From JALYGJ01 sp036558545 (GTDB taxonomy: Bacteria > Chloroflexota > Limnocylindria > Limnocylindrales > CSP1-4), in the NCBI GenBank assembly GCA_036558545.1, contig DATBFJ010000028.1:1-64000 (forward strand): 64,000 nt of DNA, read 5' to 3'. The translations under genes and the position numbers were made by a program. The notes below the pieces were generated by a model. That model had not been told where the DNA came from. It searched no databases and saw nothing but the letters and a program-made list of their open reading frames with translations. This document shows positions 33,043 through 43,575 of the stretch, one piece after another (within the stretch, counting starts at the first letter, position 1; each line of letters starts with the position of its first letter).

Positions 33043-33963
33043 TTACTGACGACTTAGCTCCACGGCGATCGAGGCGGCGACGAGGGCGTTGTTTTCGATC
33101 AAGGCAAGATTGGCCGCGACCGAGCGTCCGTTGGTCAGAGCGGCGACGCGCGCCAACACGTATGGCGTTGCCTCCGGGCCGTGAATACCGGCTGCCTCGG
33201 AGTCCGCAACTGCCTGGGCGATCGCGGACTCGGCTTCCTCCCTCGGGAGCGCGGCGTGGGCCGGCACTGGATTGCAGATGAGCAGGCCCGACGAAAGTCC
33301 GAAGGCCCAATGGGTCCTCGCAACGCGCGCGGCACCAGCCGCGTCAGCGACGGAGCCGGCTAGGACGCGGCCCGAATCGCGAGCGTAGAAGCCGGCGAGT
33401 GCCGTCGTCTGCCAGCCCAGGACTGGCACGCCGCGCGTCTCGAGGTACTCGAGCGTCAGGTCAATGTCCAGGACGGATTTGGGGCCGGCACAGACGACAA
33501 GCACGGCAGTCCGAGCCAGCTCATCGAGATCGGCCGAAATGTCCATCGTTCGCTCTCCGCCACGATGGACGCCACCTATGCCGCCTGTAGCGAAAACACG
33601 CACGCCCGCCAGCGCCGCCGCGATCATCGTCGCCGAAACGGTCGTTCCTGCCCAGCCGCCTTCGGCCAGGGCGAGCCCAAGAGTTGCGCGAGAGGCCTTG
33701 CGTGGTGATTGGGCGGTGGCTATCTCTTCCAGGTCTGAATCGGAGAGGCCCACGACCAGCTTCCCCGCGCGCACGGCGACCGTCGCCGGCTCGGCCCCAC
33801 CCGTGCGCACGGCCGACTCGGCACGTCGAGCCGCTTCCACGCCCATCGGATGGGCGAAGCCGTGTGTGATAAGCGTCGATTCCAGCGCCACGACCGGGCT
33901 GCCCGCAGCGAGCGCGGCGGCCACGCGCGGCGCAACTTCCAGCACGGATGAGAGATCGGTCAC
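33043..33963 (-). CDS. psuG: Pseudouridine-5'-phosphate glycosidase
   Basis: A 306-residue enzyme that splits pseudouridine 5'-phosphate into uracil and ribose 5-phosphate. Family signatures are VVALESTLITHGFAHPMGVE near the N-terminus, ATGGIGGVHRGGERTMDISADL in the middle, and GFYARDSGR. GTG at 33963 overlaps the kinase stop by 4 nt (GTGA) and has AGGAG 8 nt upstream. A longer frame from 34197 is rejected because it lies in the kinase gene. With psuK it forms a pseudouridine salvage unit whose ribose 5-phosphate can feed the pentose-phosphate genes next door. Confidence 0.93.
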   Translation of the reverse strand: MTDLSSVLEVAPRVAAALAAGSPVVALESTLITHGFAHPMGVEAARRAESAVRTGGAEPATVAVRAGKLVVGLSDSDLEEIATAQSPRKASRATLGLALAEGGWAGTTVSATMIAAALAGVRVFATGGIGGVHRGGERTMDISADLDELARTAVLVVCAGPKSVLDIDLTLEYLETRGVPVLGWQTTALAGFYARDSGRVLAGSVADAAGAARVARTHWAFGLSSGLLICNPVPAHAALPREEAESAIAQAVADSEAAGIHGPEATPYVLARVAALTNGRSVAANLALIENNALVAASIAVELSRQ

Positions 33964-34886
33964 AGATCGAGCTCCTGACGCGGTGACGACAGAACGCGAG
34001 CAGCCGTTCTGTGGCCCGACAAGGCCGCGCGGCGCAGGACGGGCGCGGATGGAGCGCCGACGATAAAGCCGCTGATGGCCAGTGAATACAGAAAACCTGC
34101 GTCGAACGCATCGCCGGCACCGGTCGTGTCCGTCGCGAGCAGTGGCTTGGTAGCGACCTCGATCTCCGCCACCGACCGCTGCGCAGCGCCGCGCCACAGG
34201 ACTCGGCAGCCGCCCTGGCCGAGCTTGACGACCACCACGGGGGCGACGCCGAGCAGGCGTCGCGCCCCACCTCGGCCGACCAGCGCGGCGACCTCGTCAC
34301 GGTTCGCAAACAGGATGTCCGGCCCGACGGCGCGCACCGCAGCGAGGCTCATGTCCGCTCCCGCGGCCAAGAGCGGTGCGCGCGATGCGAGGTCCACCGA
34401 CACGAGGCCACCTCTCCGGCGCACCAGCCTGCTTGCGTGCACACAGGCCTCCGACGCGGGCAACTTGAGCAGCGAGTAGGCAGGCAAGTGCAGCACATTT
34501 GCGCGCGCGAACCAGCTCGGCTTGAACGAGGAGACGGCGAGCGAATCGGCCACTCCCCTTTCAGTTACGAACGACCGCTCACCGCGTGCAGAGACGAGCA
34601 CGGCCAGCCGTGGAGTCGGTCCCGCGGTCCTGATCGCATGCACGCTGACGTGGGAGGCGCGATGCGCCGCAATGAGTCGGCCGCTCAGCGAGTCGTTGCC
34701 CGCGGCGCACACCAGCGCAGCCTTGCCTCCGAGATCCACAAACGCCCTGCACGTGTTGCCGGCCGACCCGCCCAGGCGGAAGCGCACCGATCCGGGTACG
34801 TCGGTGCCCAACTCCACGTCGGCACTGGCACGCACGACGACATCGAGCATCAGGTCGCCGATACACACAATTCGCGGCTTCTTCAT
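33960..34886 (-). CDS. psuK: PfkB-family carbohydrate kinase, likely pseudouridine kinase
   Basis: A 308-residue PfkB/ribokinase-type kinase. The N-terminal PfkB signature (RFRLGGSAGNTCRAFVDLGGKAALV) and the C-terminal DTTGAGDAFDAGF with the catalytic Asp are present. Because it is overlapped by psuG, pseudouridine is the likely substrate; the family also includes ribokinase and adenosine kinase. ATG at 34886 is used; a TTG at 34919 is in frame. TATCAT lies upstream of the ATG, but spacing is loose. Confidence 0.88.
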   Translation of the reverse strand: MKKPRIVCIGDLMLDVVVRASADVELGTDVPGSVRFRLGGSAGNTCRAFVDLGGKAALVCAAGNDSLSGRLIAAHRASHVSVHAIRTAGPTPRLAVLVSARGERSFVTERGVADSLAVSSFKPSWFARANVLHLPAYSLLKLPASEACVHASRLVRRRGGLVSVDLASRAPLLAAGADMSLAAVRAVGPDILFANRDEVAALVGRGGARRLLGVAPVVVVKLGQGGCRVLWRGAAQRSVAEIEVATKPLLATDTTGAGDAFDAGFLYSLAISGFIVGAPSAPVLRRAALSGHRTAARVLSSPRQELDL

Positions 34887-35001
34887 CAGGGGGCGGGCAA
34901 TGATATGACTGCGCAACACTGCGGAAACAAGAGGGGTTTAGCCTACGCAGCGAAGACGGAATGACGGTATTGGAGATGCCGCAGGTGAAGGAATTACGGC
35001 G

Positions 35002-36891
35002 ATGGCAGTGAACACACAGGACGAAGTCGCAACCGCCCAGCCCGACTACGCCGCGTGGCGCGCCCTCGCACAGCAATTCCGCGTCGATTCGATTCGCGTC
35101 GCCGCGAATGCTAATAGCGGCCACCCAACCTCGAGCATGTCGGCCGCAGAGCTGATGTCCGTGCTCGTGAGCAAGTACTTTCGCTACCGCGTCGATGAGC
35201 CCAGGTCGCCGAACAACGACCACCTGATCTTTTCGAAGGGCCACGCCTCGCCACTGTTCTATGCCCTGTGGCTGGCCATGGGCGCGATCAGCGAGACGGA
35301 GATGGAAACGTACCGGCTCAAGGGCAGCCGCCTCGAGGGCCACCCGACGCCAGTTCTGCCCTTCGTCGACGTGGCCACCGGATCGTTGGGTCAGGGCCTG
35401 CCTGTTGGGGTAGGCGTCGCGCTGGCGGGCAAGAACCTCGATCGGCTCGATTACCGCACCTGGGTCCTGTGCGGCGACAGCGAGATGGCCGAAGGCTCCA
35501 TCTGGGAGGCGCTCGCCCAGGCGAGCTTCAACAACCTCGACAACCTCACCGCGATCATTGACGTGAACCGCCTCGGCCAGACCGGTCCGACTCGCTACGA
35601 GTGGGATCTGGACCTGTACTCGGATCGCATCCGTTCGTTCGGCTGGCACGCCATCGAGGTGGATGGCCATGACGTCGAGGCAGTCGATCGCGCGTACGCG
35701 GAGGCAATCGCTACCAAGGGCAAGCCGACCGCGATCGTGGCCAGGACCGTCAAGGGCAAGGGTGTGTCCTGGGAAGAGAACAAGAACGGCTACCACGGCA
35801 AGCCGATCGATGACTCGTCCGACGCCATTCGCGAACTCGGCGGTCAGACGGCGATTCGGATCAACCCGCCGGCACCGGACGAAAGCGCCAAGGCCCACAG
35901 GTTCGCCGGCGGCGAGCTGAAGCTACCGACCTACGACAAGGGAGCCAAGGTCGCCACGCGCAAGGCATATGGTGATGCGCTCGCCGCGCTCGGGGCAGCC
36001 GATGGCACGGTCGTGGCACTCGACGGCGAGGTGGGCAACTCGACGTACACGGAAACCTTCGCGGACAAGTTTCCGGAGCGCTTCTTCCAGATGTACATCG
36101 CCGAGCAGCAGATGATCGGTGCCGCAGTGGGCATGCAGGTGCGCGGCTGGAAGCCATTCAGCGCCACATTCGCGGCTTTCATGAGCCGGGCGTATGACTT
36201 CGTCCGGATGGCCGCGGTCAGCCAGGCCAACCTGTACCTGTGCGGGTCTCACGCAGGAGTGTCGATCGGCGAGGACGGCCCATCTCAAATGGGTCTCGAG
36301 GACATCGCCTCGCTGCGCGCCGTCCACGGCTCCACGGTTCTCTATCCATCCGACCCGAACCAGACAGCGCGGCTCCTGGCACTGATGACCAACAACCCCG
36401 GGATCAATTACATGCGAACGACGCGTCAGGCGTTGCCCGTCATCTATGGCGCCGACGAGAAGTTCGAGATCGGCGGCAGCAGGGTGCTCAGGTCATCTGA
36501 CAGCGACGACGTGACGATCGTCGGTGCCGGCATCACCCTGCACGAGGCACTGGCGGCGGCGGATACGCTGGCCAACGACGGGCTGAGCGCTCGCGTAATC
36601 GATTTGTATTCGATCAAGCCCCTCGACAAGGAGACGCTGCTGGCCGCGGCGCGCCAGACCGGGCACGTGCTGACCGTTGAGGACCACTGGCCGGAGGGCG
36701 GCCTGGGCGAGGCCGTATTCAGCACGCTCGCCGAAGCAGGTGTCAACGTCACCGGCAAGTTGCTCGCGGTGCGCATCATGGCCGGTTCCGCCACTCCGCA
36801 AGAGCAGCTCGCTCTCGCCAAGATCGACGCCGCCGCCATCGTCAAGGCGGCACATGAGCTGGTCAGCAGCAGCAAGGGAAAGAAAAAGTGA
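35002..36891 (+). CDS. tkt: Transketolase
   Basis: A 629-residue thiamine-diphosphate enzyme of the pentose-phosphate pathway. The thiamine-diphosphate motif is GDSEMAEGSIWEALAQASFNNLDN, the catalytic Glu is in MYIAEQQMIGAAVGM, and the N-terminal ANANSGHPTSSMSAAEL holds the conserved substrate His. ATG at 35002; AAGGA upstream is a weak ribosome site. It is the first gene of the operon tkt-pgi-gnd-zwf-opcA-pgl; its stop overlaps the pgi start as GTGA. Confidence 0.96.
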   Translation: MAVNTQDEVATAQPDYAAWRALAQQFRVDSIRVAANANSGHPTSSMSAAELMSVLVSKYFRYRVDEPRSPNNDHLIFSKGHASPLFYALWLAMGAISETEMETYRLKGSRLEGHPTPVLPFVDVATGSLGQGLPVGVGVALAGKNLDRLDYRTWVLCGDSEMAEGSIWEALAQASFNNLDNLTAIIDVNRLGQTGPTRYEWDLDLYSDRIRSFGWHAIEVDGHDVEAVDRAYAEAIATKGKPTAIVARTVKGKGVSWEENKNGYHGKPIDDSSDAIRELGGQTAIRINPPAPDESAKAHRFAGGELKLPTYDKGAKVATRKAYGDALAALGAADGTVVALDGEVGNSTYTETFADKFPERFFQMYIAEQQMIGAAVGMQVRGWKPFSATFAAFMSRAYDFVRMAAVSQANLYLCGSHAGVSIGEDGPSQMGLEDIASLRAVHGSTVLYPSDPNQTARLLALMTNNPGINYMRTTRQALPVIYGADEKFEIGGSRVLRSSDSDDVTIVGAGITLHEALAAADTLANDGLSARVIDLYSIKPLDKETLLAAARQTGHVLTVEDHWPEGGLGEAVFSTLAEAGVNVTGKLLAVRIMAGSATPQEQLALAKIDAAAIVKAAHELVSSSKGKKK

Positions 36892-38654
36892 CCGAGATGG
36901 CGGCGGCACCCGCGCACGGAACGCGAATTCCGGCCGACATCCAGGCGCTGATCGACGAGACGCTCAAACGTGCCGTCGACGAAAACTGGGCCGAGCGCAT
37001 CTGGGCCGGCGACACATCCGTCTGGACGGACGACGCGAAGGTCGCGGCACTGATCTCCAATCGCCTCGGCTGGCTCGACCTGCCGACCAGGTTTGCGGAG
37101 GAGGTCGATGCCCTGGAGGCGTTCGCGGGCGAGATTCGGGACGAAGGCCTCATTCGCGCTGTCGTGGCCGGAATGGGCGGCTCTTCATTGGCACCGGCCG
37201 TACTCGCGGCAGCGATCGGTCCCGAAGGTCAGGGCATCACCGTCGACGTGCTCGACTCGACGGACCCCGATGCGGTCCGCGCGGCCACCGACGCATCCGA
37301 TCCGAACGGGACGCTGTACATCATCTCGTCAAAGTCGGGCACCACCACCGAGCCGCTCGCCTTCCTGGCCCATTTCTGGAATGTCGTCGCAGAGAGCCAC
37401 AGGCACATCCACCACGGCCAGCCCGGTCTCCATTTCGTGGCCGTCACGGACCCGGCACCGAGCGTCACCCACATTCCACATGCCGACGAGTTCCGCGAGC
37501 TGTTCCTGAACCAGGAGGACGTCGGCGGCCGCTACAGCGCGCTGTCGTACGTGGGTCTCGTGCCCGGCGCATTGATGGGTATCGATCTGCGCGCGCTCCT
37601 GGCCGACGCCGCGCAGACGGCCGAACGCTGCCGGCACAACAGTGACAACAACCCCGGGCTATGGCTCGGCGTGGTGATGGGCACGCTGGCGCGCGCCGGT
37701 CGCGACAAGCTGACCCTCGTTATCGAGCCGCGCTTCGCCGCCCTGGGAATGTGGATCGAGCAGCTCGTCGCCGAGAGTACCGGCAAACATGGAATAGGCA
37801 TCCTGCCCGTCGACGGCGAAGCGCTCGGCGACCCAGGCGTCTATCAGGATGACCGGGTATTCGTCCGGGTTGCGACCGGCGCGGATCCGGCCTGGCAGGC
37901 GACCACAGACGCAATGCTGGCCACGCTGGCGGAGGCCGGCCATCCGGTGCTCTACCTGTCGATGCTCGGCGGCGAAGGCGCCCTCGGCGGCGAGTTCTTC
38001 CGCTGGGAGTTCGCCACGGCCGTCGCCGGGGCCGTGCTTGGTATCAACCCGTTCGATGAGCCAAACGTCACCGAGTCGAAGGACAACACCAAGCGTGTCC
38101 TGGAGCAATACCAGCGCGACCACAAGCTGCCGGCGGACCCGCCGCTGAGCAGCGACGGCCGCCTGAGCCTGAGCGGTGATGCGCCGTTGCGACTCTCGGG
38201 TGCGGACGGCGGTCTCGTCGCGGAGCTGCGCCGGCACCTGGCGCGCGCGCGCAAGAACGGCTACTTCGCGCTGCAGGCCTACATCGCGCCGACGGATGCG
38301 CGCGCCCGGGCGTTGCGCGACATCGCGACTCTGTTGCGCGACAAATCTGGTCGTGCCGTGACCGTTGGCTTCGGACCACGGTTCCTGCACTCCACAGGAC
38401 AGGAGCACAAGGGCGGCGCCCCGATCGGCTGTTTCCTGCAGCTCACCGCGAGCCACCCGAACGACCTTGAGATCCACGGCTGGCACGAGACGTTCGGAAC
38501 GCTCATTGACGCCCAGGCAGTGGGTGACTTCATCTCGCTCGAGTCGCACGATCTGCCGGTGGCGCGAATCAACCTCTCCGACGATCCGGATACTGGACTC
38601 GCCGAGCTGCACGCGGCCTTCGAGCAGGCACTCCGCGAGCCGCTCGCGCGCTAA
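36888..38654 (+). CDS. pgi: Glucose-6-phosphate isomerase of the Tal-Pgi fusion type
   Basis: A 588-residue phosphoglucose isomerase. The SIS domain has VVAGMGGSSLAPAVLAAAIG, SSKSGTTTEPLAFLAHFW (sugar-phosphate loop) and LLLIEPRFAALGMWIEQLVAEST-like sequence, with KGGAPIGCFLQL and the late FGPRFLHSTGQEHKGG. This arrangement resembles the isomerase half of the bifunctional transaldolase/phosphoglucose isomerase found in actinobacteria and related groups, rather than the classical Pgi. Here the transaldolase half is absent; the separate tal gene at 19022 is a different subtype. GTG start in a GTGA overlap with tkt. Confidence 0.88.
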   Translation: MTEMAAAPAHGTRIPADIQALIDETLKRAVDENWAERIWAGDTSVWTDDAKVAALISNRLGWLDLPTRFAEEVDALEAFAGEIRDEGLIRAVVAGMGGSSLAPAVLAAAIGPEGQGITVDVLDSTDPDAVRAATDASDPNGTLYIISSKSGTTTEPLAFLAHFWNVVAESHRHIHHGQPGLHFVAVTDPAPSVTHIPHADEFRELFLNQEDVGGRYSALSYVGLVPGALMGIDLRALLADAAQTAERCRHNSDNNPGLWLGVVMGTLARAGRDKLTLVIEPRFAALGMWIEQLVAESTGKHGIGILPVDGEALGDPGVYQDDRVFVRVATGADPAWQATTDAMLATLAEAGHPVLYLSMLGGEGALGGEFFRWEFATAVAGAVLGINPFDEPNVTESKDNTKRVLEQYQRDHKLPADPPLSSDGRLSLSGDAPLRLSGADGGLVAELRRHLARARKNGYFALQAYIAPTDARARALRDIATLLRDKSGRAVTVGFGPRFLHSTGQEHKGGAPIGCFLQLTASHPNDLEIHGWHETFGTLIDAQAVGDFISLESHDLPVARINLSDDPDTGLAELHAAFEQALREPLAR

Positions 38655-38688
38655 CCGTCACCAACCCAACGCCCAAAGGAGAACGCAC

Positions 38689-39591
38689 TTGGAGCTCGCG
38701 ATCGTCGGTCTCGGCCGGATGGGCGGCAACATGGCTCGCCGGCTGCACCAGGCTGGTCATCGGGTCGTCGCCTTCAATCGGTCGCCCGACAAGACGCGCG
38801 AAATCATGGGCGAGGGATTGGAGGGCGGTTTCACTCCAGCGGACGTGGTCAAGATGCTGACCAAGCCGCGCGTCGTCTGGCTGATGGTTCCAGCAGGCGA
38901 CGCCACCGAGCAGACGATGGAGGAGTTCGCGGCACTGCTCGAGCCGGGCGACACGATCGTCGACGGCGGCAACTCGAACTTCAAGGACTCCAAGCGTCGC
39001 CACGAGCTGATGAAGGCCAAAGGCATCAACTTCGTCGATGCCGGCATCAGCGGCGGCATATGGGGCCTGGTCAACGGATACGGCACGATGGTCGGCGGCG
39101 ATCCAGAGGCAGTCACACCGCTTGAGCCGATCTTCACGTCGCTCGCGCCGCCAGATGGCGGCTACGTCTACTGCGGCCCTTCGGGCGCCGGCCACTACAC
39201 CAAGATGGTTCACAACGGCATCGAGTACGGGTTGATGCAGGCGTACGCCGAGGGCTTCGAGATCATGCACGCCTCGGAGTACCCGCTTGATCTCGAGAAG
39301 ATCGCCAAAGCGTGGATGCACGGCACTGTCATCCGCTCGTGGCTGCTCGAACTGGCCGGTCGCGCGTTTGAGATGAACGGCACGGACCTGGCGGACATCA
39401 AAGGCTGGGTCGCCGACAGCGGCGAAGGTCGCTGGACCGTCCAGGATGCGATCGACCACGACGTCCCGGCGCCGATCATCACGTTGTCGCTGCTGGCGCG
39501 CTTCTCGAGCCGCCAGGACGAGAGCTATTCGGCCAAGGTCCTCGCTGCGCTGCGCAACCAGTTCGGTGGCCACGCAGTCAAGACGGAGTAG
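38689..39591 (+). CDS. gnd: 6-phosphogluconate dehydrogenase, decarboxylating (short, YqeC/GndA-like)
   Basis: A 300-residue enzyme that oxidises 6-phosphogluconate to ribulose 5-phosphate. It has the Rossmann motif IVGLGRMGGNMARRL, DGGNSNFKDS, DAGISGGIWGL and the catalytic Lys in GAGHYTKMVHNGIEYG. The 300-residue length is the short type, commonly NAD-linked, not the 470-residue classical Gnd. The start is TTG at 38689 with AGGAG 7 nt upstream; a longer frame from 38365 overlaps pgi and is not real. Confidence 0.92.
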   Translation: MELAIVGLGRMGGNMARRLHQAGHRVVAFNRSPDKTREIMGEGLEGGFTPADVVKMLTKPRVVWLMVPAGDATEQTMEEFAALLEPGDTIVDGGNSNFKDSKRRHELMKAKGINFVDAGISGGIWGLVNGYGTMVGGDPEAVTPLEPIFTSLAPPDGGYVYCGPSGAGHYTKMVHNGIEYGLMQAYAEGFEIMHASEYPLDLEKIAKAWMHGTVIRSWLLELAGRAFEMNGTDLADIKGWVADSGEGRWTVQDAIDHDVPAPIITLSLLARFSSRQDESYSAKVLAALRNQFGGHAVKTE

Positions 39592-39600
39592 CGATAAGCC

Positions 39601-41253
<1,653 letters not shown>

Positions 41254-41256
41254 GCC

Positions 41257-42609
41257 ATGAGCAACGACGGCAAGACACCGACTTCCAACTCAGGCAAGAT
41301 TCGATCGCTCTCTGCCCCGCCCGATAAGCCGCGGGCCGTTCCGGTCAGCGATCCCGACTATGACGCCGCGACGACGACGCTAGAGCTGGATCCGACCACC
41401 TCGCGCTGGCACGTTCGCGCGACGAGCATCAGTCAGTGCGTCGAGAAGCTCGGCGAGGTTTGGACGGAAGCCGCCGACGAGGCATCGGCCAAGGAGACGC
41501 CCGCGGAGTCGCGCGAACAGGCGATGGCCGATCCGCGCCTGGCCAGCCGAATGGCCAACGACAAGTCGGTGCGCGTGCGGATGCGCACGAGTGTGCTCAC
41601 ATTGGTCGTCCTGGCGCCGCGGCCGGAGTTGTCAGAACGCGCTCTTGCGGCGATCAACGCGCTCCACCAGCGCCACCCCTCTCGCGCGATCGTCGTGTCG
41701 CCGGGCGATTTCGACGGCCCAGCGCACATGGATGCGCACATCTACGCGGAGTGCAAGCTCAATGACCGCGCCGGTGCCGAGATGTGCACCGAGCAGATTC
41801 TGATCAAGACGGGTGGTGAGCTGTCGCAGCATCTGGCCCGCGTGGTCACGCCACTGCTGATTCACGACCTTCCTGTTGTGCTTTGGTGGCCGGACGATCC
41901 GCCGTTTGGCACGCGCCAGTTCAACGAGGTGGTGGGAACGGCAGATCGACTGCTCGTCGACTCGGGCTCTTTCAACGAGGACGGCGGCAAGCGCATGGCC
42001 GGACTGGCGACGGTCGTGGCGAACGGAGTGTCCGTGACCGACATCGGCTGGCTGCGGCTGACGCTGTGGCGTGAGCTGCTCGCCGGCATGTTCGACCACC
42101 CGCTGCTCGTGCAGGAGCTGGACCACATCAAGAGCGTGCGCATCGACGTGGCGCGACCAACCTCGACGCTGCGCGTGTCGAAGGCCGCTTTCTACCTCGG
42201 CTGGCTCGGCTCTCGACTGAGATGGGAGGTGGCGCGGCCGTTGACGCGCGACGGGGGGCAGGACGACGACTACCTGCACGGGGCGTTCCGGCGAGGCAAG
42301 CGTGAGATCGAGGTCGAGATACGACCGGTGCGCTCGACACTTGACGGCGCGCAGCGCGCCGCGGGGTCGCTGGTGCGAGTTGACATAGAGGCCGTTCGCC
42401 CGCGCGCCACGGTCCGCGCCCGGATCACACGCCAGTCCGACCACCTGCTCGCGACAGCGGACTGGAACGGCGCGCAGGTTTCGCGCCGCGCCGGCCAGCT
42501 CGAGCCGTTCGACGAGACGCCGTTCATCGCCGAAGCGCTCGACTCACCGGGCCTCGACCGGATTTTCGAAGGTGCGCTCACGCGCGCCGTCAGGCTCGTC
42601 AGTGGCTGA
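41257..42609 (+). CDS. opcA: Glucose-6-phosphate dehydrogenase assembly protein OpcA
   Basis: A 450-residue allosteric or assembly factor for Zwf, known from cyanobacteria and actinobacteria. Recognisable parts are RVRMRTSVLTLVVLAP, RHPSRAIVVSPGDFDGP, AEMCTEQILIKTGGELSQH, and HDLPVVLWWPDDPPFG. An unstructured N-terminus of about 50 residues precedes it. It is between zwf and pgl as in those groups. Its last codons overlap the pgl start by 8 nt. Confidence 0.92.
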   Translation: MSNDGKTPTSNSGKIRSLSAPPDKPRAVPVSDPDYDAATTTLELDPTTSRWHVRATSISQCVEKLGEVWTEAADEASAKETPAESREQAMADPRLASRMANDKSVRVRMRTSVLTLVVLAPRPELSERALAAINALHQRHPSRAIVVSPGDFDGPAHMDAHIYAECKLNDRAGAEMCTEQILIKTGGELSQHLARVVTPLLIHDLPVVLWWPDDPPFGTRQFNEVVGTADRLLVDSGSFNEDGGKRMAGLATVVANGVSVTDIGWLRLTLWRELLAGMFDHPLLVQELDHIKSVRIDVARPTSTLRVSKAAFYLGWLGSRLRWEVARPLTRDGGQDDDYLHGAFRRGKREIEVEIRPVRSTLDGAQRAAGSLVRVDIEAVRPRATVRARITRQSDHLLATADWNGAQVSRRAGQLEPFDETPFIAEALDSPGLDRIFEGALTRAVRLVSG

Positions 42610-43453
42610 CGAGCGCCTGGGCGGCGCGCAGCTCGTCGTCGTCGAGGACGAGGCGGCTGTTGCGGCTGAAGCGGCAACGCGCGTAGTCGCCGCGCTGGGC
42701 GACGCAGTAGCCCAGCGCGGAGCCGCGCACATCGCGTTGACCGGCGGATCGGCGGCCGTGCCCCTGTACAAGGAGCTGCGAAAACCCTTCAACCGCACCG
42801 CAGTTGACTGGACGAAGGTTCATCTGTGGTGGGGCGACGACCGGTTCGTGCCCATCGACCACCCGGCTTCCAACGCCGGTGTCGCCTACGAGTTGCTGCT
42901 CGACCTATCGGAAAAGGCCGGCCTTTCGGGCGAGGGCGGTCAGTACGACGACGTGGCGGTGGGCGAGATCCCGGGCATCGACATCGACGCCGAAAACGTC
43001 CATCCGATCAATGTCGACGAGACGCTCAGCGACGACGAACCCGTTGAGCTGGCTGCGGAGCTCTACTTGCGCGAGCTCAACCGCTACGTTCCGCTCGCGA
43101 AGGGTGGAATCCCGGTCTTTGACGTGATCCTGCTTGGAATTGGCCCGGACGGGCACACGCTGTCACTCTTTCCCGGCTCGCCCGGTCTGGCACCCGATGC
43201 GCCCATAGTCCTGGGCGTACCTGCTCCCGAACATGTCGAGCCGCACATTGCGCGCGTCACGCTGGCCGCCCGCGTGCTTCCGGCCGCTCGCGCAGTGATC
43301 GTCATGTCCGCGGGCGAAGAAAAGGCCAGCGTATTGGCGCAAGTCCTGGGCGATGACCTCGACGTCGCGCGCTGGCCTGCGCAGTCGGCGCTCCTGCCCA
43401 ACGCTGTGTGGGTCCTCGACCGGGCCGCTGCATCGATGGCGAGCGTGACCTAG
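42602..43453 (+). CDS. pgl: 6-phosphogluconolactonase
   Basis: A 283-residue DevB-type lactonase that hydrolyses 6-phosphogluconolactone. Signatures are HIALTGGSAAVPLYKEL, VHLWWGDDRFVPIDHPASNAG, and VILLGIGPDGHTLSLFPGSPGL, with the catalytic His. The GTG at 42602 overlaps opcA by 8 nt; a longer frame from 42572 is less likely. It ends the pentose-phosphate operon. Confidence 0.95.
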   Translation: MADERLGGAQLVVVEDEAAVAAEAATRVVAALGDAVAQRGAAHIALTGGSAAVPLYKELRKPFNRTAVDWTKVHLWWGDDRFVPIDHPASNAGVAYELLLDLSEKAGLSGEGGQYDDVAVGEIPGIDIDAENVHPINVDETLSDDEPVELAAELYLRELNRYVPLAKGGIPVFDVILLGIGPDGHTLSLFPGSPGLAPDAPIVLGVPAPEHVEPHIARVTLAARVLPAARAVIVMSAGEEKASVLAQVLGDDLDVARWPAQSALLPNAVWVLDRAAASMASVT

Positions 43454-43575
43454 AGCGCTGAAACTGGCGCCGTGGACTCCAGCGGTGCTGAGCATTCCCT
43501 GCAACATCGGCGCTATTTCTATACAAGCGTTTCGCTTGCGTTAGTGGCCTACCCTGTCGCAACGGAGGTGAGGTC

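Noticed and set aside
43454..43575. Promoter TTCCCT-N19-TATACA upstream of the Rieske gene
   Set aside because: Spacer too long and -35 weak; the TACCCT box nearer the gene is a better candidate.
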